64,000 bases of DNA from Valencia hispanica (lineage: Eukaryota; Chordata; Actinopteri; Cyprinodontiformes; Valenciidae), in contig OY747702.1 of the NCBI GenBank assembly GCA_963556495.2, positions 8,895,193 to 8,959,192 of the forward strand, written 5' to 3'. The translations under genes were made by a program, and so were the position numbers. Under the pieces are notes generated by a model, which saw nothing but the letters and a program-made list of their open reading frames with translations, was not told the origin of the DNA and did not search any database. Shown here one piece after another: positions 47,226-58,219 of the stretch; position 1 is the first letter of the stretch; every line of letters starts with the position of its first letter.

Positions 47226-49729
47226 CTCCTGGTCGGAAGGAGCCACCTCCGGACGGACGGACCCCAACCCACGACACTCGGACGCCTCCGTCATCACAGA
47301 CTGACACCTGGTCTTGTGTCGTTGCGGTCTGGATAGAGAATAGAAAGAAAAAAAACAGTAAAAAAATATTTCAACCCAATGTAGAAAAGAATATTAAAAA
47401 CTTGCCAAAAACATCTTCTATAGCCAAGATATCTTAGAAGCATTTCTTACAATCTTCTCAGGAGGCACATTCTCCACACCTGCAGGAGGAGTCATGCTCG
47501 GTGTGGGTGAAACCTTTAAATAAAGAATTAAAGGGGCTCATAAAAATTAGGCCTAATGCATTTGCACTTAACACTCTGTTATAGATCAGTGAATTCAATT
47601 CAATTCAATTCAGTTTATTTATATAGCGCCAATTCACAACAGATGTCATCTCAAGGCACTTAACAAGAAGTCATTTCAATACATTTATACAAACATTCCA
47701 ATCAGTTAAAAAGTTTCCTATTTAAGGAATCCCAGCAGATTGCGTCAGTCATTGGCGTGATTAAATGTCATTTACTAACCCGCTGTCTAACACGCCTGGT
47801 CTCCAAGACAGCTGGTTTCTTACGATGTTCTTCAAACTTTTTCTATATTAACAAAAATATGTTTTAACTGTGTAAAAAAATTTAAAAAAACAGCATAAAT
47901 ACAGCCTAAAGTATAACAATCAAAATTACAAAGACACTTTACACTGAAAGGTTATGATAAGCACTTTGCTTGAAGATACCTCGATGTCTGCTTGAACATC
48001 ACCAAGAGCCGATGGAACAACCTCTTCCATGGCAGCCAGTATTCCAGGTGAAAACCGGACAGGATTCAGTGGGATGAATCTATTGAACATCTATTGAACA
48101 AAAGACACCAAATAATACCATCTATATTCAAAATAATCTGACAAAAACAAACCAAAAAGCTAAACACACCTCATGATGAACCACTCTTTTCTTTGGCGAA
48201 CCAGATGGTTTGTCTGATTCCTCCAAATGGTTCCTCTGGAAAAGCAGATGACAGAAGAAAATAAGAAGTATTACTGGCATAATTCAAAAAATAAAATAAA
48301 TAAATAGATAAATAAACAGAAAAAACTTATATCGTTCTTACAATATAAAGACAGGGTAAAGCTTCTTACCTTCCTGCCGGGTCCCACGACTGTCCATGCT
48401 GAAGGGGGTGGAGGTGGAGAGCGTTCCACCCTCTTCACAACCTTCCGGGGCACAATTCTCGGTCTGGACGGACGAGACACCTGGCTCTGCACCAGTGTCT
48501 CCACAAACTGATAGGCAGCAATCCACATCAGCTGTGTGAGAATTGGCATCCCGAAGTCATCACTGAGGTGGATCTGCAAACAGTCACATAAAAAAGGAAA
48601 ATACAAGTCAACTGTAGCAATCCGTCACCTTATTCAATTCAAAAATCCCTTTATGCTTACACCATCACGGCACCACAGTTCGGGTCTGTTCCTGGGGAAG
48701 TGGTCATCGATGGGGTAAAATGGAATTTCTAAAAACCAGAAGGAAACAAAAGATGCAAGTTTACACATTTGTGTGTACTTTGACAACACAAAAAAACAAA
48801 ACAAACTGTCATACTACACAATCATAAGCCTTTTCAGAACCATTTATGTTACTACTTACTTAGCTTGACTGACCTCCGGTGGGACTCTTGCTGAAACTCA
48901 GTCTGAAGCTCCCAGGAACAGACCAAACGCGGGACCATGGTGGTACAAAAAACCTAAACAAAACAACGGTTCTTTAGAAAATAATTTCTAAAATAATCTG
49001 TTATTCCAAAAAAACAATTAAGCTGCTCACCTTAGGCCAGCGACTGCAAACAACCCTTAGGTACCGCTCAAAAGCATCTCCCGCCTCATCAACGGTTCTG
49101 CTGGCCGTAAGGTTTTTAGATGGAGCCATAACGCAAACTGCGTCAGGCTCCCGAGGAAGTACAGCGTGTACAACCTCTGCGCAGAAGGTCTACGCACGCT
49201 CCTGGAGTGGACATCACTCCAAAAGAAAGGCAGCCCTCCGGCATTGCAAAAACACCATCTGCAATGGACCGCAAATGGGATGCCCCAACAAGAAGGATGA
49301 ACTGTCAAACAAAAAAGAAAAAAAATACAGAAAAGATGTAGTAACTGTTTTCTTCATCTTAAATTTGAATTTCCAGATTCCACATACTTTCTTGTCAGAA
49401 CTCCCATCAGGTATGACCAACTTATGCTTGAGCCCAGTATGCTCACTAGTTGGCCACTGATGCACTCTGTGGCGCCAGCCGGTACCACGACCTTTTGATA
49501 AATGCAAATGAATTCATTACAGAATATATATCTTCTTTTCCCATTCTAGATTTGACATTTACCAAACAGCAATAATATTACACCAATAATTTTAGTTCAT
49601 TTTTAATTTTCAATACACACGAGTAGCATCATCACTGGAAGCCTGTGGTATCCCAACACGCTGAGTCCGAGTAGCTTCCACCCTACGACGAGCTGCTTCG
49701 GCTCTGCAGTGAGACTTTCTTCGGGGCAT
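47226..49729 (-). CDS. multi-exon SGNH-hydrolase-like protein
   Basis: Exons on the minus strand: 49621-49729 (ATG, MPRRKSHCRAEAARRR), 49388-49491, 49031-49301, 48860-48953, 48661-48728, 48370-48573, 48170-48235, 47980-48090, 47780-47842, 47451-47513, 47226-47328. Most junctions are in phase with strong donors (GTAAGT, GTAAGC, GTAAGA). The third exon gives ILLVGASHLRSIADG, an SGNH block I with Ser in G-A-S-H. Two exons join to give LWCRDG/IHLSDDFGMPI, the D-x-x-H of block V. The later exons are low-complexity basic/proline-rich. SGNH enzymes are esterases or acyl hydrolases; the substrate here is unknown. A 2-nt loss in exon 3 (around 49175) breaks the frame between LLR and VVHAVLP, so the copy is probably dead. 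The protein may continue into the C76-like exon at 46255. Confidence 0.7.
47590..47762 (-). mobile_element. non-autonomous retroposon 'R' (copy 3, truncated)
   Basis: Reversed tail half of the unit at 22738-23098, sharing TATATAGCGCCAATTCACAAC and the segment up to GCGTCAGTCATTGGCGTGA. Inserted in an intron of the SGNH-like gene, breaking off where the longer copies continue. Confidence 0.75.
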
Positions 49730-50659
49730 CTGAAATTCAGTTTGAAACAATCAAATACATTAATCAGTGTGATTTAAAATTATTTAAAACAAAACACAAA
49801 AATCAGACAGACATTCATATATTGTCAAAGTACCTAGACCACAACTGACTATGTGGCAAGTATGATTATAATTTTTTTATTTCAAAGTGCAGTTTATCAG
49901 TTCTTCAGCTTTTACAGGATCATTTTCGTTTACAACTCAAATTATTTTTACTTCAGTACGTACCCAAACACACTAACTTTCATTAATTTAATTACAATCA
50001 CAGTAAATGGGATTTTTAATGAAAACAAACTATGAACTATTTTTGCTGGAACATAGATTACAGTAAGAGTAGATAATATACCAAAATCCAAGTCCAAATA
50101 TGACAAATCCTTCATAAAAGCCATTACATTCCAATCATTCACTAAATATCAAAATCAAAAATAATCAAACCTTTTTTTTTTTTTATTTAGCGACCTATTA
50201 CTAAGACACCATTCGATCTTGAAATATTTCAACTTAATAATTCTGATATACAAAACAGCAATTTCACATGCATATCTAGAAAAGCTTATGAGTCACCTGT
50301 AGAAAGCCCGAACAAAGATGCAAAAAGTAACACTTTTAAAATCACTGTACAGGATCGTATTATAATAACTGAACAACTATTAATAGTTGTTAATAATTAT
50401 TATTAACAACCGTTATATTTGTACCGCCAAAACTGGGCGCGCAGCCACTCCGCAGCGGCAAACTGTATACTCGTGAAAACCTGAACAACTTTTTAACCAC
50501 GAAGCACTGAAACAGTCGATTGAACTCATTTCAGGTGGACAACAGGTTATTAACGTGCATTTAAAATACAACTAAACAGCACAAGAAGCTGGAAACAAGC
50601 TAACAGCATGAGCCAAACCGTACTTCTAGGTCAGACATACTTAAAACACAATGAAAAAA

Positions 50660-50790
50660 GAAACTTACATCGACGGAAACTGGCAGAAGAAAGAACTTTC
50701 CAAAGGGTGCTATTCAGCAGTTTGAAAAGATCGGGTTTTTATGCTCTGAGTTCACACGAAGCGCTCTCAGAGTTAGTCTGTGAAAGACTG
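50660..50790 (-). promoter_or_regulatory. possible promoter and leader exon of the SGNH-like gene
   Basis: On the minus strand a TATA-like GCATAAAAACCC (near 50738) is followed about 70 bp downstream by CCGTCGAT/GTAAGTTTC, a strong splice donor. The first coding exon lies 930 bp further on, preceded by an acceptor-like pyrimidine stretch. Position and signals only. Confidence 0.4.
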
Positions 50791-50984
50791 ATTTGAAACT
50801 CAACGGACAGCGCGTTCTAAACTTGGTGTTAACCAATCAGATCAGCGGAAACAGCCATTTGAAACTATCCAATGGCTGCCCTTCGCTCATGACGCGCCTG
50901 CAAATTCCGCTGCATTTCTTCTTCATTCGTTTAAAGGCAGCTTGCACTACTGCAAGCTTGTGTATTATATTTCTGTTGCATTTC

Positions 50985-51205
50985 TAATGTTCACACACAG
51001 CCGTTTTTTTAAAAGAATATTCTCACCACCTCGTTTAAACAAAAAAAAATCTCAATCCACACCTAACCGCATTAAGTGTTATTAAGCACATTCATAGACA
51101 TGCCAAACCTGTAGGGTGCAGTAGTCCCCCCAAATGCTATCTACTCAGAGTAACTTTCTGTTCTAACTTCTACATAGAGTAGTAATTGAGCTTGTAAAGG
51201 TGCCG
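50985..51205 (+). repeat. dispersed repeat 'X' (copy 2)
   Basis: Second copy of the repeat at 25695-25925 (see there): same word order including ATGCCAAACCTGTAGGG and GCAGTAGTCCCCCCAAATGC. It lies inside the large element, so it inserted there or was carried in. Confidence 0.55.
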
Positions 51206-52600
51206 TAAATCTGCGTTTTCCTGTGGATGACGGGCCAAATTGTAGAAAAATATTTTAGTTTTGTGAGATACCCGTATGAAGAAGGCATTTATAACCTGTA
51301 ACCTACATACCGCAGCGAGAATGTTGAATACCTCTTCTATGTACCTATACATATCATACATCAGTGGAAAGCTAAAACGTTGTGATGATGTATGCCAACA
51401 AAGGATATGATAATAATTGTAAACAAAGTTAACGCTTTAGCCAATTCACTCAGAAAAAAAAAATACAAATGTCCCACTCACCGTACGGATCAAACAATAC
51501 GCAGAACCGAGCCATCTCAAAGAAAACTGCGTTTTTACAGCTACAATGGTTCAATTATTCAGCTCTAATAGTCCACGTGTGATATTTCCCTGTCCGTGAA
51601 ATCCGCCACAGAAATCCTTGTGAGCGCTGCCCCTATTGTTTTTTAGCTTTGCTTCCGTTAGCATGCTATTTTTAACATTCTGATCTCACTGCGCATGATA
51701 GGAAGTGGTATGTTGATGGACACCTTACTTGAATAATGGCTGGCAGTTCAGCTATGAACTACAATTAGCATATTATCAACACAACAGGGAAGTTAAAAAT
51801 AATTATAAATTGCTCACTTTAAATTCTATATATGTTTCAAACGTTTTGGGGGGGGGCTGAAAACATCCGATTTTGCCTGCCAGCTGAAAGCTAAAAACAA
51901 ACTCCCATCCTCATAGTTATTGATTTATTTTCTTATGTACAACTTCAATAATTTTCACCGTATGCTTCTCGGGATTATAATTTAGCTTTGCACATTGCGA
52001 TGTACATGGCTAATGATAATTTTCGGCAAATTCTACAGACATCTACTGTAAAATGAAGCCATCTTATTCTCATACAAAGACAAGGGAACTGTAAAAGCCC
52101 ACTCGCAATAGTTAAAAAAAACGTCAACTACCAATAATTGACGGGTTGATGGTTTGGAGCTTCAGGCACAGAGTGGTGGTTTGTCCAGCATCTTGTCTGC
52201 AGTTGGATAGGGTACTCTTTACTATTTTCGGATTTATTTAACAAAGTAAAACACAAAGAGTACTCCAAAATAGATATAAGAATTGAAAAATATACCTCAA
52301 ATAACGAATGTTGTTTGAAAAACCAACATTTTTACTATAAATTAATTTTTCTAATATATTTAATAATCTATCTATCATCAAAAAACTTACTTATAACCAT
52401 AAAACACAAGCACACATACCTATCTACCTATATCTATAAGTGCCTACACTAAAATTAAACACAGTACTCAAAGTCAACTAAGTAATTTAATTTTAAACAT
52501 AATTGGAACATAATTAGAACATATTTACAAATAAAAACTAAAGATCAAAAAACAAACATCTCAAGAACAAAAAATAAAATAAAAACATTTAATTATTCTC
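51206..52600. other. AT-rich spacer without recognised genes
   Basis: No open frame with family features. A G-run (about 51848) and AT-rich tracts are the only notable composition features. Confidence 0.3.
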
Positions 52601-52608
52601 TGCCTCCA

Positions 52609-53043
52609 CAGGCTCCACGGTAATTGTTGCTGCATCACGTTTTTCTAAAAAATGTAAACACATAAAAAATATAACATAAATGCATTCAATTATTTTTTAA
52701 CTCCCGACAACATTGTAAAAACAACTACATTTTAGGATAAAAGCAACTGTATTGTAAAAAACATATGACTCATTACAAAACTAAATTACAAACTCTCATT
52801 TGAACCAACCTGCCCACAAAGAGACAAAACTAAAAAAAACACATACCATCACCATAAAATGATAATGTGGCAAGTTTGCAGCAGCCTTCTGTTCTGCAAC
52901 TTTCAGCTGGTTGGCCAGGATCTTTGTCTTCTGCTCCAATGCCTTCCGCTGCCTATCCTTCTTGGCAAGAAGCTCTAACAGCATTGGAGCACTTGTTAAA
53001 TGCTTCTTCCCTGGCCAACGAAACATCAGAACATAGGTACTGA
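52609..53043 (-). CDS. two 3' exons of a small coiled-coil protein gene
   Basis: Exon 52850-53043 (after acceptor TTTTCAG) encodes MFRWPGKKHLTSAPMLLELL followed by a charged heptad-like stretch (LLAKKDRQRKALEQKTKIL, then NQLKVAEQKAAANL) and a donor ATG/GTATGTG. The last exon 52609-52647 (after CTAG/acceptor TTTTTAG) encodes an acidic tail ending in a stop. The R/K/Q/E-rich helix suggests a coiled coil; the MFRWPG motif is not one I can assign. The 5' exons are not found; a leader in the right inverted repeat, whose GTAAGT donor faces this way at 55499, would be a natural start. Confidence 0.5.
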
Positions 53044-53924
53044 AAATAAGAAATAAAAACAAATAGAACGACAATTAAACATATTGTAAAAACACTGAAT
53101 TGATATTTGAGTTCAAGAACAAAAAATAATTTACTTCAACCGAATCATAAATATTACAATTTATTTCCATTTATTACAAAATACAATGATAGACTTAACT
53201 ACATGCCATGTCAAGCCCGTGCTAAGTGATGGTTTGTAGATTATATAAACAATCATTTCATTTCTACTTTATTACTTCATTATCATTTACATATATTGTG
53301 TCAAAGGGAGTTTCATGATTAATTTTTTTTCTCGCTCATAGCTTATATACACCATGCTGCAACCTCATGCGCATACAACTGCAACTCATAAAATGAATTG
53401 TCTGTGTCACACAAATTCCAATTCGATTATTTCACAATTTTTTTAATGCCTTTACTTTTCTGTTTCTCTTATATATTATACAAATTCATAAAAAAATCTA
53501 TGTCTTCTTCAACATTTTAATTTTAAATGCCCAACAAGGTAATCAAATCCAGCCCTGCAAACATGAATACATACTTTTCATAGGCCAAAAACACTTTTGC
53601 CATATTAGATAATTTTATTAAAAGTTATTTTAACAACTATGTATTTTATGTATAGAAAGCTGAAAATATATCTAAACCATGGACAGCAACCCTAAGATTA
53701 CGTTCAAATCAGATCAATTGAGCAATATACTACATCTGATAGAGCTCTAAATCCTATTCAGCTTCATAAACTTTAACTCTCACCCCTTCCAAAAAATTTG
53801 GTCATGAAAATGTAATCTCTGTAACATATGTATATGTATAATATTAGGTTATTTTCCAAAAAAATCATCTTTACATGGCAAAACAGCAAAGGTAAGGCAC
53901 ATTTTACTACTGGAACAACTTACA

Positions 53925-54975
53925 ACAACCTCCTCCTAGAGCTTTTCACTTACAGACTTCAAATCGCATGACGAGAGATGTAAGGCATTGGGGATCAAAA
54001 GTTATCAAAAGATTTTTTCTGCGTCAAAGCATGTGGGCGTGGCTAAGCCTCAAACTAGGGTTTCTCGCCACACCCTGAAATCAATAAAACAGCCAGCCCC
54101 CAGCCATATTTCATCAGAGGAATATGAAATCCGGCATATAAATGGAATGTCTCAGGACCTACAAAAAAGTCTTTTGGAGCCATTGTCCAACCCTCACAGG
54201 AAGTTGGCCATTTTGAATCCAGCCTAATCATATTGTTCCATGCATTTAAGTCGTATTTCAACTAACTCCTCCTAGAGCTTTTCGCTTACAGACTTCAAAA
54301 CGGCCGAGGAGAGACTTAAGACGTTGGGGATCAAAACTTATCAAAAGAGTTATGCTGCATCAAAGCATGTGAGCGTGTCTAGGCCTCAAAGTAAGCATTC
54401 TCGCCGTAGAAGGACATGGTGTATTAACTTCCACATACAGAGTCATAGCTGTTCCACACTTATTGTTTCTTATCACATACCACCACTCAACATATTCATA
54501 GGCTCATTTGCTGATGTCACACAAGCCACGCCCCCTGACAACAGGAAGTGCTATGTTTTACAAAGAAAAATCAGCATTTGCCTTCTTTTACCTAATCAAC
54601 ATCTGTCTGTGATCAGTGACTGAAAACAGGATGGGGTCATTAGTTGGCCAGTACTGAGGGTGTCTGAAAGAGGGTGTGGCCGTGGTAGCATGGCGAATCA
54701 CGGCGTCATGCCATGAAAATACGTTTACCTCTAATTTCCACATAGATCATCCGATCTGCTCCAAATTCTGCAACCCCTAACAGATATTTATTAAAATATT
54801 TGGTGGGCGTGGCCTATTCCCTCCTCAGCGCCCCCTAGATGCAGGTTTGATAAGAGGGCTCAGTGGAGGCTTTGTGTTGGCGTTAAAGGGGCGGTGCGTG
54901 GGTCGGGGCGGTCGCGACACAGGCCAAATCAGCGCTTCGCTGCAAGGGCCGTTCAAAGCTGCTTGCAGCTTTAAT
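53925..54975. repeat. fish dispersed repeat with internal tandem duplication, ends AGCTGCTTGCAGCTTTAAT
   Basis: Two diverged copies of a ~330-bp module start at 53932 (CCTCCTCCTAGAGCTTTTCAC) and 54266 (CTCCTCCTAGAGCTTTTCGC), both with GGGGATCAAAA and AAAGCATGTG words. The 3' end carries CGCTTCGCTGCAAGGGCCGTTC and the palindromic AGCTGCTTGCAGCT, a hallmark of an abundant teleost repeat. It directly abuts the inner edge of the right inverted repeat. Confidence 0.65.
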
Positions 54976-55675
54976 TCATGTTATCATTATTATTATTATA
55001 ATTAGTTTATTTAATCAAGAACAGCAGATTAAACAATATTACACACAAAAAACAAACAGCTTTTCAAGTCAAACGTTAATTTGAAACTCAGTCCTAGGCC
55101 ATTTCTTTTATTAAAGTAAATATAACAATTAGTGTGTCCGGGTCCAAACACACACCCTAACACACACCCTCACCCTCACACACACAAACCCACACACACG
55201 TATTGATACCGATCCATCACGTAACGTAACGCTACAAGAGCTGAATTAACACTTAGATGCAGCTCTTAAAACAAATAAATTGTGTACATAAAAAAATCGT
55301 GTCATATCACATTAATATGTCACGTTAATAGTGGCGGAAAGTAGCAATCTCATGCTAGCTAAACGGTGTATCGACGTGAAGTTACGTGTAGGAAAAATAC
55401 TTTTTTTTTATTTTTATCACCCGTAACAAGCCCGCACACGTTTTTAGACATTTTACCAATTTAAACTTTAAGAACAAAAAAGTAAAAACGGCACTTACGT
55501 GTACGTTCGTGGTCATTCACAGCGAAATGCGAGCTCGCACCGAGGGAGGGGTTAGCTGCAAAGTTGGAACAATCCTGGCCATCTGATTGGACAGTCAAAA
55601 AGTCTGATTCACGAAATTGGAACAATCCTGGCCTTCTGATTGGTCACAAGTTGGAACAGAATTGGAACTCTGGAA

Positions 55676-55745
55676 CAGAGAAGAATGGCAAGGATGACGC
55701 GCAAGGATGACACGCAAATTCGTGAAGCGTTCCTCATTTTCATTT
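55676..55745 (+). pseudogene. U6 snRNA 3'-half fragment
   Basis: Holds AACAGAGAAGAATGGCAAGGATGACGC and then the exact U6 3' sequence from CAAGGATGACACGC to GCGTTCC, with T-runs behind. The 5' stem, the ATATAC segment and the region around the AGC triad are missing or rearranged, so it cannot serve as U6. Confidence 0.8.
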
Positions 55746-56024
55746 TTTTAAAGGCATTTAAAACAAAAATCAACTATTCTTAACGGAGTTTGTAGGTCCC
55801 ACTGGCTGCCGTTATTTTGTGTCTTCTGCCAGCCAAGCTGCGTTCATTTCCCATCATGCATCTGTGTACATTCGAAACGCCCATATTCTCGGTGGTTTTT
55901 GTTCTGTAACACAATTTGTAGGAAATAACATGAGCACCGTGAGTGAACCCGATATGAGATGAAAGGTGGTGTCAGGTGTAGGTGTCAGGATTACCTTAGT
56001 AGTTTTTAGTACTCCAGAACACGC

Positions 56025-56173
56025 ACTGAAATCGGAACAACACAGAGAAGATCGGTATGGTGCCGCAAGCGGAGCGCTGCCTTCTTTGTAGAACGGGGCG
56101 GGACAACGTCCTCTTCCCTTTTTGTTCGTTGTTGTGTGCGTGAGTTTGCGGGTTCGAGTCCTGGCTGCTGCAC
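56025..56173 (+). ncRNA. U6-tRNA-like chimera (right inverted repeat)
   Basis: Begins ACTGAAATCGGAACAACACAG (U6 5'-half with ACAGAGA kept and AGC triad changed to GGT), then a tRNA-like part with GCGGAGCGCTGCC (A-box-like) and, after a ~60-nt insert, GCGGGTTCGAGTCCTGGC (B box). Copies recur at 58071, 60121, 62167 and, reversed, at 34270. An SPH/Staf-like site lies about 175 bp upstream. Whether it is transcribed is unknown. Confidence 0.55.
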
Positions 56174-57277
56174 GGGTAGATGTGGGGGGACAGACTTTCC
56201 AGTAACCCCCATGGTATCTGTAATATTAATAAAACTAATGTAGTGTTGAAACTGTTTAAATTAATAACCATTAAAACTGTAGGAAATTTGAGAAACCAAA
56301 CAACTGTAATTGGTGTGTTTTGGACAGAGACTGAACTTCATGAACTGGCGATTAGTTGTCAACCTTCATGTTGTGCTCAGAGCAGGCAGAAAATGAAGCG
56401 GTAGCATACGTTTCTTCCACTGAAGTTAAGATCATAGCGGTCCATTTGGTGTTGTAATTTTAGAGTATTTTTCAGTTTTCCAGTGGAAAGAAGCCACACG
56501 TGCATAGGAAGGACAGCGTAAGAATTACCAGGACAACTAATTAAATAGATATAAGCCTCAAGAATATTCACACGTGTGAGTATTAATGAAGTCCTGCTAT
56601 CACACACCCTACCATAGGGGGCGCTGTGGGTAATACACATATTATAGACAAAATCAGGTTTATATGTATTAAACGGTCATATCGTTTTTGTTGTTTTTTT
56701 AGGGTTAGTGGACAAATAGAAACCCTTCTACATTCTTAGAATTTTGACAAAATTAGCAGGACATCCCGCCTATCCCGTTAATCCAAAATGTCCTTCTAGT
56801 GTTGTGTGTATTCTGCCCAATTGTCCCGCTAATGCACATTTGCCAACAGACACACACACACACACGTATCGATCCTGATCCATCACGTACCGTAAAGCTA
56901 CTAGAGCTGAATAACCACTTAGACGTAGCTCTTAAGACAAAATAGATTAAGTACATTAAAAAATCGTGCCGTATAACATGTATATGTCACGTTAATAGTG
57001 GCTGAAAGCTGCAATCTGACGCTAGCTAAACAGTGTATCGACGTGACGTTACGTGCAGGGAAAATACGTATTTTTTTTATCAACCAAAACAAGCCCGCAC
57101 ACGTTTTTAAACGTATTACCAATTTAAACTTTAAGAAAAAACAAGCAAAACGGCACTTACGTTTTTGTTTGTAGTCTGTCACAGCAAAATGCGAGCTTGC
57201 ACCGAGGGAGGGGTTAGCCGCAAACTTTGAACATTCCTGGCCATCTGATTGGTCACAACTTGGAACAGAATTGTAAG

Positions 57278-57349
57278 ATTGGAACAGAGAAGAAGGTTAT
57301 CCAGGTGGCGCAAGGATAACCCCCAAATTCGTGAAGCGTTCCTCATTTT
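57278..57349 (+). pseudogene. degenerate U6 (unit 1)
   Basis: ATTGGAACAGAGAAGAAGG then GGCGCAAGGATAACCCCC and the intact end AAATTCGTGAAGCGTTCC. ACAGAGA box kept; 5' stem-loop, ATATAC and AGC-triad region lost. No TATA box at the proper distance. Confidence 0.75.
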
Positions 57350-57463
57350 CATTTTTTTAAAGGCATTTAAAACAAAAATAAACTATTCTTAACGGAGTTT
57401 GTAGGTTACAACAACGGCTGTCGTTATTTTGTGTCTTCAGCCAGCCAAGCTGCGTTCATTCTT

Positions 57464-57660
57464 TTCCCATTATGCGCCTGTCTCTGAAAAAAAGCAAAAT
57501 AGAAAAACGGAAAATAGAAACAAACTGGGTTATAATGTTATTGTGTTGTCGATAGATACGAACACATTCTTTGGTGATCTTTGTCCCGTCAAGTAAGGGG
57601 TTGGAATTAATGAAGGGGCCATGACTGAGAATTGGGGGTAATAACAGAGTTATAAATAGA
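57464..57660 (+). promoter_or_regulatory. pol III type-3 promoter of U6 copy 1
   Basis: SPH/Staf (ZNF143)-like TTCCCATTATGCG at -218, a PSE-like block GGCCATGACTGAGAATTGGG at -65 to -46, and TATAAATAG at -31, all relative to the U6 start at 57682. Spacing is that of vertebrate U6 genes. Confidence 0.75.
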
Positions 57661-57681
57661 TCTCCGAGACACTGCCCTAGT

Positions 57682-57697
57682 GTCCTAGTTCTCTAGG

Positions 57698-57737
<40 letters not shown>

Positions 57738-57786
57738 GGCCCCTGCGCAAGGATGACACACAAATTCGTGAAGCGTTCCTCATTTT
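57682..57786 (+). ncRNA. U6 spliceosomal snRNA gene, copy 1
   Basis: From ACATATACTAAAATTGGAAC to GCGTTCC the sequence equals vertebrate U6, including the ACAGAGA box that pairs with the 5' splice site and the AGC triad, except for one change (GACACA for GACACG) that breaks a base pair of the 3' CACG/CGTG hairpin. The 5' end differs from the usual GTGCTCGCTTCGGCAGCAC but forms a perfect 7-bp stem (GTCCTAG, loop TTCT, CTAGGAC). Ends in TCATTTT, then T7: pol III stops. 105 nt, normal U6 length. Confidence 0.85.
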
Positions 57787-58070
57787 CATTTTTTTAAAGG
57801 CATTTAAAACAAAAATCAACTATTCTTAACGGAGTTTGTAGGTCACATTGGCTGCCGTTATTTTGTGTCTTCTGCCAGCCAAGCTGCGTTCATTTCCCAT
57901 CATGCATCTGTGTACATTCGAAACGCCCATATTCTCGGTGGTTTTTGTTCTGTAACACAATTTGTAGGAAATAACATGAGCACCGTGAGTGAACCCGATA
58001 TGAGATGAAAGGTGGTGTCAGGTGTAGGTGTCAGGATTACCTTAGTAGTTTTTAGTACTGTAGAACACGC

Positions 58071-58219
58071 ACTGAAATCGGAACAACACAGAGAAGATTG
58101 GTATGGTGCCACGTGCGGAGCGCTGCCTTCTTTGTAGAACGGGGCGGGACAACGTCCTCTTCCCTTTTTGTTCGTTGTTGTGTGCGTGAGTTTGCGGGTT
58201 CGAGTCCTGGCTGCTGCAC
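58071..58219 (+). ncRNA. U6-tRNA-like chimera (unit 1)
   Basis: Same structure as 56025-56173; here ATGGTGCCACGTGCGGAGCG replaces the corresponding CCGCAAGC stretch. SPH-like TTTCCCATCATGCATCTG lies at about 57893. Confidence 0.55.

Larger units (their letters stand above)
54979..56399 (+). repeat. right 1.4-kb inverted repeat of the large composite element
   Basis: Inverted counterpart of 34047-35448 and, at the same time, a shortened first unit of the tandem array that follows (it lacks the ~380 bp with the intact U6 gene). It contains a U6 3' half (55676-55745), an SPH-like site (TTTCCCATCATGCATCTG, ~55850), a U6-tRNA-like chimera (56025-56173) and the inward-facing splice donor at 55499. 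Similarity to the left copy ends at CAGAAAATGAA (56399), while similarity to the array continues. Confidence 0.85.

Noticed and set aside
34047..56399. Maverick/Polinton or Helitron identity of the large element
   Set aside because: No DNA polymerase B, integrase, packaging ATPase or Rep/helicase motifs were seen; OTU proteases alone do not define these groups.
57278..57349. Second U6-like sequence per unit as a functional U6 or U6atac gene
   Set aside because: It lacks the 5' stem-loop, ATATAC and the AGC-triad region and has no TATA box at the right distance; it also does not match U6atac.
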